Below, one piece after another: positions 7,974-15,418 of a DNA stretch of 31,095 bases (position 1 is its first letter; the number at the start of each line of letters is the position of its first letter). The position numbers and the translations under genes were made by a program. The notes under the pieces were generated by a model. It saw only the letters and a list, made by a program, of their open reading frames with translations. It searched no databases and was not told where the DNA came from. Source of the stretch: Gracilaria caudata (Eukaryota; Rhodophyta; Florideophyceae; Gracilariales; Gracilariaceae); NCBI GenBank assembly GCA_030374735.1, contig JASCIV010000218.1, positions 1 through 31,095 on the forward strand. Reading direction: 5' to 3'.

Positions 7974-9011
7974 GAGACCAGTCTTATGTGTCAAGATAAT
8001 CCTCCGATCCACTTCTTTCTTGCGCACTTTTGGAGAATGCCTTTGCACGTCACGGCTCTCTCTGTCTGCCATCCTTTCGATGAACACAGCAATCTCTCTC
8101 AACAGCAGTGTATTGGGGACATCGTCGGGAGAGGTCGGTGGTTGAAACACACAGTACGAACGTTCCATTCTTAACTTATAGTGCTTTCGCACATCCCCGT
8201 TCGGAGCGGTAAACCACATCGATTCAAGCCCCACAACTGCTTCCAGCATTTGTGTTCGGAAGACTTTCAGCTTTCATTATGAACAGTCTAATTCATGGAA
8301 CCGCCAAGGGTAAAACTCCTACTGCTGCGTCGTAGTGTGGAGTGCCATGCAACAACTTCAAATGAACAGAAGGACGAGCAATACCTAGTTAACATGTAAA
8401 CGGATCGCTATTGTGCACGATCCTTGTTGATTGCAGCGCAGACAAGACAGACTGAACAAGCGCGAGTGGTCGAGAACGCCAATGCGAAATGACATCCAGG
8501 ATTTGCATCGTTTCAAAAAAAATCTCAAACGTGAGCGACACGTTCATCCAAACCGCCTCCCAAAAATCTGCATCTCCCAATTGCGAACCACTAATCCTGC
8601 TGGGTACGGCACTTGTTCCAAATTGTTTCGACCACACAGAAAGTTCTTTCCAATCAGGAGTTCAGCAGTGCTCATTTCTCTCATTCATCCTCTCCAACCC
8701 GCACAGCCACATACACCTCCATTTCTGCCGCCGCGGCAATGGTGCTCTGAGCGAGGGCTTATAACTGCTCGGCCAATGCCCACTTGGGTGCACCACGAAA
8801 TTTGTCGGCAGCGGTATTCTGCTCAATTGTGGTGACGTTCCCCGACTTAGCCTTTTATCCTCTGCTGCGTTACTCTCCCGCACTTTATAACATCCTACCT
8901 ACCGGGCCACTACCTCTGTGCGTACGGATTCGGTCATAGCCAAATAGTCTTCACTGAAGCTTTGTTCCACCACACTCGATTTTGACAGACGTCTGTGCCT
9001 CTTCGCATACA
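7974..9011. other. Interval with protein-like minus-strand frames but no resolved gene
   Basis: The plus strand looks non-coding. On the minus strand the frame from ATG 8249 downward encodes about 90 residues of protein-like sequence (for example LESMWFTAPNGD, then TLLLREIAVFIERMADRES) and stays open antisense through GNA1. Upstream on the same strand, 8385-8320 has an open frame ending at a GTAGGA donor-like site that would join in phase to sequence starting near 8265. A second ATG at 8675 opens a 43-codon frame (MSTAELLIGKNFLCGRNN). Together these hint at a multi-exon minus-strand gene, but I cannot assemble a convincing structure. Nothing recognisable lies in 8884-9011, which is presumably the promoter and leader of the 2Fe-2S gene. 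Confidence 0.25.
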
Positions 9012-9497
9012 ATGGATTCTACAGCATTTTCATCACCTTTTCTCGGCGCCAAGCTATCTTCACCAAGCTCGTTCTGTGCGTTGAAAGCTCCGCGGCGACA
9101 GTACCAACGAAACCAAGTACAAGTTCCGAAGGCTATTCTTGGTTCTCGAGCTTCCCCCTCAACATTCGGAGCTTCCTCAACACAGCAGAACTATGTGATC
9201 AAGGTTATGCAGAAAGATCGTTGCACTCTGGTTGAAGTAGAACGCGACACCAATTTGCGAAAGGCTCTCATCGACGCAAAGGTTGATATTTACACGTTGG
9301 GAGGAAAACTGCGAAACTGCGGCGGTGCGGGTCAATGTGGCACCTGTATTGTGGAGGTCGAAGATGGTGCGTATAGCCTGAGCGCTCCTACTGCAAAAGA
9401 AGATATCCTACTCAGCTCTAAGCCGGAGAGTTGGCGGTTGGCGTGTCGTGCCACCGTCAATGGCGACGTGACAATTCGCACCAAACCAAAATTGTAA
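9012..9497 (+). CDS. Plastid-targeted 2Fe-2S ferredoxin-like protein (PNSB3-like)
   Basis: Predicted 161-residue precursor. Residues 1 to about 58 are rich in Ser, Ala, Pro and Arg with almost no acids (MDSTAFSSPFLGAKLSSPSS at the start), as in chloroplast transit peptides. The rest is a plant-type 2Fe-2S domain with ligands Cys103, Cys109 and Cys112 (RNCGGAGQCGTC) and Cys145 (LACRATV). The wording IYTLGGKLRNCGG-GQCGTCIVEV is closer to the ferredoxin-like subunit PNSB3 (NDF4) of the plant chloroplast NDH complex and its cyanobacterial homologues than to photosynthetic ferredoxin, whose spacing (C-x4-C-x2-C) differs from the C-x5-C-x2-C seen here. I infer an electron-transfer or structural iron-sulfur role in the plastid. 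The ATG at 9012 is the first in frame. This is the strongest evidence that the organism has a plastid. Confidence 0.88.
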   Translation: MDSTAFSSPFLGAKLSSPSSFCALKAPRRQYQRNQVQVPKAILGSRASPSTFGASSTQQNYVIKVMQKDRCTLVEVERDTNLRKALIDAKVDIYTLGGKLRNCGGAGQCGTCIVEVEDGAYSLSAPTAKEDILLSSKPESWRLACRATVNGDVTIRTKPKL

Positions 9498-10936
9498 TTG
9501 TGTACTGGAGTCATTTCGGCATGATTGCGCGGCTCATCGACTTCTGAACATTTCCTTCGAACTTTGGCACAAGAGGCGAACAGAAGAGGTGTGTCTACTA
9601 AAGCCAGCATGTTCACGCTATTCACTAAACTTGTATCGTGACTTGATTCTTTTTTGTACAATGTACTCCTTTTTCGTTGCGATTAACCACAAAGCACTAC
9701 TTTGCGAATGCGGCACAAAACGTAATAGAAGCGCTAATCACGAAGCGTTCAAATGTGCTCTGACCAGATCGTGTTGGCGCGACGCTGCCGCCGTAAAGAA
9801 AGGGACAACTCTTTCTCCGCCGCTGTTGATACGATAATCTGCACGGGAGTGGTTGGCATTGTTGAGGAGAGAGAACTCTGGTTAAGTAGAGCTCCAATTG
9901 AATTCGGAATTAGAAGGAAACGTGCGCAATAAAGAAGAAGAGAGAAAGCAGACAGTGCGACCTTAAGCGCTTCTCTCCATCGCTTGTGCTTGTGGCGTTT
10001 AAGAAAACTCTTGTTTTCGTTTTCATGACTTTTAACCATGTGCAAGAAGGCAGATGGTGGACTGCCACGCGCCATGATGTTCTGTTTTGCTTCAGAAACC
10101 GCATTTCGACGGGTTAAGGCAAGTCTTATAATGCTGGGCTTTACTGGCGCCTTGACGGCAAAGGTTCTCAAGTTGAGAATCTCAACAGCGCATTTGGATG
10201 ATCAACTATCGCTCACATTGTTTACATGTTTTCCGCTGTGGTTCCGAAGCAAAGTGTTTAGCGCTCAAGCACCCCGTTGCACCTAAATCGTTGGAAGTCG
10301 TATCGAAAAGACGACTGTTTCGGCGATGACTTGTGTGCCAACGAGCACGTGATCACGCTTTGTCGCGGTAGCGTTGCGGATGGCGAGATGTGGGAGGGTT
10401 TGCTCGATCACGGTGATTTTTGGATTGTACCGCGGCAGCTGGTGATGCTTGCTTTCCAACGTTTCGCCAAACGGCAGGTGCACACTTGGCGTGGCACTAG
10501 TGGCTTGTCTGCAAAACATTCGTTCACCGTAGTGGCCAAAGGGCACTTGAGCGCGTATGGTGCCCTTTGCACGTCACGTCCACGTCAAAGCAATGATAGC
10601 GCTCTGCACCTACGAATGTAAATCTCGCTTGTTCCCACTCGTTACTCGCACTTCCCGTTAAAAAGTGCACAAACCCATCGTCGCCACAAGCACCTACCTT
10701 CGAATGTAAAGCTTATCCCTCAAGTGGTTTCAATTTAATCCTTCTTCAAAACCCTACAACCCCTATCACGTCGTTTGTCAAAGCAGAAGAGACCGTTCTT
10801 CAAGTCAAAATTCGTGACCGAAATCCATTCTGTAAGCTCACCCTGGGCGCTACATATATCTACCGACCACCGTCTAAAGCAATTGTCATTGCTTCGCGGC
10901 AAGTTTCCCGCATGTTCTTGAGCACAATTCCGGAAT
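9498..10936. other. Long interval without a supported gene
   Basis: Short frames occur on both strands. The best is 10038-10286 (+), an 82-codon frame from an ATG in a fair context (aaccATGt) with a hydrophobic segment (ASLIMLGFTGALTAKVL). A plus-strand frame at 10388-10621 and a minus-strand frame at 9749-10070 are also open. None has recognisable motifs or a convincing splice structure. Around 10606 and 10690 a short imperfect direct repeat occurs (GCACCTAC, a few bases, then GAATGTAAA). The end of the interval presumably holds the promoter of the gene at 10937. Confidence 0.4.
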
Positions 10937-11566
10937 ATGTACTCCGTCACTGACGATATCGGAGATGAAATCAGACCAAACCCGCGCCCGTATCCAACAT
11001 TTCCATTGCTGCCCCGAGTGTCGTATGCCACCAATGCCAAAGAACACCTTCGCACATCTAACAGAAGTGTGTCCTCATCAAGTGACGCATCCTTTTCTTC
11101 TGACACCACTGTGCTCTCTGCTTCCAGTCTTCAAGACTGTTCTATCGTTTCGGTGGCACAAGGAAGCGGAAGTCAGCAAACCAACTCATGTTTCGACTTC
11201 AGTTCGCCTTCGCTGTACCAAGAGACTGTTGCTGCAAACATTGTAGAAATGAAACGGAAGTTCACCAATGATCTCACAGACGAAGATCGAAGGCGCGGCT
11301 TCCGTGTCTACAAAAACCCTGATCCGCGGTATCTAGGCTTCGTACCGAGTTCACAGGATAAGCGCAAGTATCTCAGCGCCATACCACTGGCCAGCATTAA
11401 ATCTCCAACACGCGTTGGGTTTTATCTACCGGTGTCGACAAATCAAAAGGTTGTACTGTTTGTATTTGTTCTCATTGTTCTCCTTTTGAGTGCAGCCGGT
11501 GCTTACTTTTTCCGTTCGATGATTGTCGGTGACATTGTTCTTCGTTTTCGTGGCGCCGATGCGTAG
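10937..11566 (+). CDS. Small C-terminally anchored membrane protein, unknown function
   Basis: Predicted 209-residue protein from the ATG at 10937. Residues 1-100 are polar with a Ser-rich low-complexity block (about 41-65). Residues 100-150 form a conserved-looking charged region (MKRKFTNDLTDEDRRRGFRV, then YKNPDPRYLGFVPSSQDKRK). One strong membrane span lies at about 171-192 (VVLFVFVLIVLLLSAAGAYFF), followed by only about 17 residues. No signal peptide is seen. The layout suggests a membrane anchor near the C terminus with the N-terminal part in the cytosol. I recognise no family. A second ATG-led frame on the same strand is a shadow. Confidence 0.6.
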   Translation: MYSVTDDIGDEIRPNPRPYPTFPLLPRVSYATNAKEHLRTSNRSVSSSSDASFSSDTTVLSASSLQDCSIVSVAQGSGSQQTNSCFDFSSPSLYQETVAANIVEMKRKFTNDLTDEDRRRGFRVYKNPDPRYLGFVPSSQDKRKYLSAIPLASIKSPTRVGFYLPVSTNQKVVLFVFVLIVLLLSAAGAYFFRSMIVGDIVLRFRGADA

Positions 11567-12183
11567 TTTAATCGCCATTCTGGCTACCGTTTAACAATCG
11601 TGGTTTCCATATGAGAATGATGCCCTTGTCTATTCAAGGAGCTCCTATCTGCGGCACATGTGCGCTTCTAACCGGTCAATCCTATCGTTTCCGTTGTGAT
11701 CTTAGGTTGAAGCACATCGGTTTTGGTGAGTGATTTGGTCGTGCTGTTTAACAGCGCATGCTCTTCCTGCTTACCGGAGCGCAGCGTTCATCATCGTGAT
11801 ACGGCCAATGTATGGACAATAGATACCTTTGTCATGAACTTCAGTTCTCGTAGGATGAGAGACCCGATAGATATCACAGGTGGCGATAGCCTGCGCTTTG
11901 CAAAAGATCAAAGCGCTCCCGCGTTTTCCTGGCAGAGTTGGAAATCCGGACAGATTTTCGTTCATTTTCAATTACTTGATCTGTGTGACCTTTGTAGATA
12001 CGAAGGTAGATCGTCAGTTACTGTGCAGTCTTGCAGCTTCGGGCACCGTGCTGGCTTCGATTCCCGCCAAAATGGATGAATACCCCCGCTAAAGTTCTCT
12101 CTACACTAGGCCTACTCTACACCTAAAGAAGATAAACGAACGATTAGCCCTAGTTATCTTGTCCTGGCAGTCCTATTACACTG
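11567..12183. other. Intergenic region, no gene seen
   Basis: The interval lies between the small membrane protein and MCM8, both on the plus strand. Open frames at 11723-12079 (+) and 11771-11971 (-) have no protein-like character, and I see no RNA gene or repeat. It presumably contains the 3' end of the first gene and the promoter of MCM8. Confidence 0.5.
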
Positions 12184-14739
12184 ATGGTAATCCCAGTCGC
12201 TCAGAGTTCAGACGAAGAATTTGATACTCGCGAAGAACCATCGTCCGCGCAGCATCGAACTCGGTCTTCGCGGACGAATTCGCATGATGCAAATAACTTA
12301 CCGACATGGAACGGGCCTATCGGATGGGCAGTCTACTTTCCAGACCACGAGGAGGGCCATGCTTCTTGCGTTGAACGCACAAATTCTGTGAAGAACCTCA
12401 GAGATTTCTTTCTTACAGATGAAGGTCAAAGAATATTGTCTCCGACCGGATTTTCCTTTCCGCTGGATTACTCCATGATTTCAGATGTCAATGCCTCCCC
12501 GATTCTGCGCTCAATTGCTGCCGAACTTGAACGTAATCCAGATGAAACTCTTTCCATTCTGGGAATAGCAGCTGCCAGAGCTTCCGAGATACTAAAGAAG
12601 TCCGAAGCCCACTCAACCTATTTTGAAGTAACACGCGATGCTCGGCTTTGGCCTCGAATACGTAACTTTGCCCCATTGTCTTCACTTCGTTCATTGCGTG
12701 GTAATTCGGTGGGCAAATTTGTCGCCGTCAGAGGCACTGTGGTTCGGGTCTCTAATACTCGTCAGCAACTTGTATCTATGCAATTTGAATGTGCAAAGTG
12801 CAAACAGACTCAGCTTCGAGTTTTTTCTGACTACAAATACTCTCTCCCGGCCCGATGCATTACGGACAGATGTCGATCAAGATCGTTTCAACCTTTGAAA
12901 GACGCTGTTGAAACCGTCGATTGGCAGAGGATACGGATTCAGGAGCTCAGGGAGAATGATGCTGACCTGCAGGAAGAGGGACGCATGCCGAGAACTATAG
13001 ACGCAGAGCTGTTCTCAGATCTTCTTGACACTTGTATACCTGGCGATGTTATAACAATATGTGGGATTGTGCGAGTGCTTACAATAGACAAAGGTGGCTT
13101 CAATCGCAATGCAAAATGTCTGTACTACATGTATATAGAAGCAAATTCTGTCCTCACTGCACATTCTAAGGACGGCGCTCCATCCATATCGACCCCTGTT
13201 GATGAACCGGGTCTTGATGCCATACACAATGTGATTCAAGAGGTCGTTCGAGAGAGAGACCCATTTGCGTTTCTTGTTCATTCGTCCATTCCATCTATAT
13301 ATGGACATGAGTTAGTGAAGGCAGGGTTGGTGCTCGCACTGTTTGGTGGGTCACCGAAAGAGCGAGTAGGTCCCGCAGCCTCGGAGTCAGTGGCAATAAG
13401 AAGAGATATTCATTGCTTGCTTGTCGGAGATCCAGGACTTGGAAAATCTCAAATGCTCAAAGCAATGACAAGAATATCACCACGCGGAGTGTACGTGTGT
13501 GGAAATAGCACTAGCACTGCAGGACTAACGGTAACTGTTGTACGGGAAGCGACGGGGGATTTTGCGCTCGAAGCAGGAGCTCTGGTGCTTGGGGATCGTG
13601 GAGTTTGTTGTATTGATGAATTTGATAAGATGAGAGCTGAGCATGGGGCACTTTTGGAGGCAATGGAACAGCAGAGTGTAAGTGTGGCCAAAGCAGGATT
13701 GATTTGCAATTTAAGCGCAAGGACGACTGTGATTGCCGCAGCGAATCCTGTAGGAGGACACTACGATCGCTCAAGAACTGTGTGCGAGAACCTGAAAATT
13801 GCTCTTCCCCTTCTATCACGCTTTGACCTAGTCTTTATCCTGATGGACAAAGCAGACAAAGCGCGAGACCGCTATATTTCAGAACACGTCATGAAAGTGT
13901 TCGGAATGCGCTCCTCTGAACGTGTGAATGGAAGGAGTTGGGGCGCAAATGTTGCCGCTGTCAACGAAGTTGGCTCAGTTGATCCTCTACGCCTCAGGAT
14001 GGACGATCATCTCACGCTTGCGGAGAGGTTGACAGATATGAAAGTGGATGATCCCCTGCCACCTTCTCTGTTCCGGGAATATGTCCGATATGCCAGAATG
14101 CACGTTCACCCGGAACTGTCTGAAGGAGCAAAACAAGAGCTGCAAGAATTTTACCTCCATCTTCGCAAAACTTCAAGAGACCAAGCCGCGGATACAACCC
14201 CAATCACGACCCGACAACTTGAAAGCCTTGTGCGTCTCAGCGAAGCAAGAGCGCGCACAGAGATGAGGACTGTTGTGACTCGAGAACACGCTCGAGATGT
14301 CATTGAAATTATGCGAGAGTCAATGATAGAGACATTAACAGATGAAACTGGAACGTTAGATTTAGGTAGATCGAGCGGCATGAGCCGACACAAGGAGGGA
14401 AAAAGATTCGTGGCTGCTCTTCACGCCGAGTCAAAACGGAAACGTGAAGCCTTGTTCGACCACATGGAGCTGAGAGAAATAGCAAAAGGCATTGGCATCA
14501 AGAAAGAGCGATTTGAACGCGTATTGGAAACAGTAAATCATCAGGGATTTATTATGAAGAAGGGTATACGACTTTGGGAAGTTCAAGGAAGTGACTTTTC
14601 AGATGGGTTCGGCACAGCTACTGCTCGAGGCACACACGCACTACGACGGTCCCAGGCCGATAGAAACTTGAGTCAGCGTCTTTCGCTGCGAAGGTCAAGG
14701 GTCCGAGCACCCAGTTCAACACTAAACGATGACGACTAG
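12184..14739 (+). CDS. MCM8: MCM8, DNA helicase of homologous recombination
   Basis: Predicted 851-residue AAA+ MCM protein. It resembles MCM8 rather than MCM2-7 in its N-terminal OB region (SLRGNSVGKFVAVRGTVVRV) and its zinc finger, Cys203/Cys206 and Cys225/Cys230, followed by DWQRIRIQEL and RMPRTIDAEL. The ATPase core has Walker A GDPGLGKS with Lys421, Walker B CIDEFDKM with Asp478/Glu479, and the arginine-finger motif SRFD with Arg546. The C-terminal part, about residues 740-800, looks like the usual winged helix (REIAKGIGIKKERFERVLE). In other eukaryotes MCM8 works with MCM9 in repair of crosslinks and double-strand breaks and in meiotic recombination. The acidic, Ser-rich N-terminus (1-40) and the Arg/Ser-rich C-terminus are probably disordered. 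All catalytic residues are present, so it should be active. Confidence 0.93.
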   Translation: MVIPVAQSSDEEFDTREEPSSAQHRTRSSRTNSHDANNLPTWNGPIGWAVYFPDHEEGHASCVERTNSVKNLRDFFLTDEGQRILSPTGFSFPLDYSMISDVNASPILRSIAAELERNPDETLSILGIAAARASEILKKSEAHSTYFEVTRDARLWPRIRNFAPLSSLRSLRGNSVGKFVAVRGTVVRVSNTRQQLVSMQFECAKCKQTQLRVFSDYKYSLPARCITDRCRSRSFQPLKDAVETVDWQRIRIQELRENDADLQEEGRMPRTIDAELFSDLLDTCIPGDVITICGIVRVLTIDKGGFNRNAKCLYYMYIEANSVLTAHSKDGAPSISTPVDEPGLDAIHNVIQEVVRERDPFAFLVHSSIPSIYGHELVKAGLVLALFGGSPKERVGPAASESVAIRRDIHCLLVGDPGLGKSQMLKAMTRISPRGVYVCGNSTSTAGLTVTVVREATGDFALEAGALVLGDRGVCCIDEFDKMRAEHGALLEAMEQQSVSVAKAGLICNLSARTTVIAAANPVGGHYDRSRTVCENLKIALPLLSRFDLVFILMDKADKARDRYISEHVMKVFGMRSSERVNGRSWGANVAAVNEVGSVDPLRLRMDDHLTLAERLTDMKVDDPLPPSLFREYVRYARMHVHPELSEGAKQELQEFYLHLRKTSRDQAADTTPITTRQLESLVRLSEARARTEMRTVVTREHARDVIEIMRESMIETLTDETGTLDLGRSSGMSRHKEGKRFVAALHAESKRKREALFDHMELREIAKGIGIKKERFERVLETVNHQGFIMKKGIRLWEVQGSDFSDGFGTATARGTHALRRSQADRNLSQRLSLRRSRVRAPSSTLNDDD

Positions 14740-15418
14740 CATTCGACTCATGACACAACACTGACTCTTACCTTTGGACGACACAGTACTGGTGATACAA
14801 ATCAACAGCGGTTGGCTGTGATCGGTGCCGATGACGATGTGGGGCGACAAAGAGAGGGAGATTGTTCGAGGTGCAAGTGTAAGGCAGGAGGTCGTGGAGG
14901 TCCGAGCTTCCATCATGGAAGTTCCATGGCTGTGGCAAGGCGACAGGCAACGTGTGGCACGTGGTTCTCGATGATGATGACGTGCAACGGATCTCTGCCA
15001 AGACCCGGGAAGAGAAGGCCACGGGAGAATGGCAATGTTCCGCTCGAGCCAATCAACGTCCTCCAAATATGGCTCTAAGCAAATCGGTCTAGCTGACCTT
15101 CTCTTGACACGCGTTGAACCGTTATGCTCTCAGCTGACTTCTGCCTGGCAAAGGCCAACACAACCAGAAGCACATGATGGCACCATCATCATCTCATGGC
15201 ACACTCTAGTCTAAACAGACAAACAGACAAATATCTTAAGAGCTTCATTTGTTGTCGTGAAGTCTGTCGTTTTGCTCATTTGTGCTTAGTCGCTCTCACC
15301 TTATCGCAGCGTGCTGATTCTTTTGCATTCAGCTTTCCGCAGAATCAGCTTGTGGTCGGTGCCAGAATAGTTCTTCAGTCTGTACGTCGGACGGCGAGTC
15401 GCCTCCGGTGTTGTCGAA
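14740..15418. other. Intergenic region with a donor-like site on the minus strand
   Basis: No plus-strand gene is supported. On the minus strand two overlapping frames are open: one from ATG 15066 (MEDVDWLERNIAILPWPSLP) and one ending near 14773 at a consensus-like donor (AAAG/GTAAGAG). No matching downstream exon is apparent before the antisense of MCM8, so I do not call a gene. CAT/GAT trinucleotide clusters occur near 14970 and 15185. Confidence 0.35.

Noticed and set aside
9012..9497. Classical photosynthetic ferredoxin
   Set aside because: Cysteine spacing is C-x5-C-x2-C rather than C-x4-C-x2-C, and the surrounding sequence matches the PNSB3-like family better.
10277..10621. 114-codon plus-strand frame
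   Set aside because: It starts at TTG, its first ATG is at 10388, the opposite strand is also open, and no motif is recognised.
12184..14739. Replicative MCM2-7 or MCM9
   Set aside because: The zinc-finger region and the DWQRIRIQEL/RMPRTIDAEL block are those of MCM8, and there is no long MCM9-type C-terminal extension.
14740..15066. Minus-strand spliced gene suggested by AAAG/GTAAGAG near 14773
   Set aside because: No downstream exon could be found before the antisense of MCM8, and the two upstream frames do not join at a good splice site.
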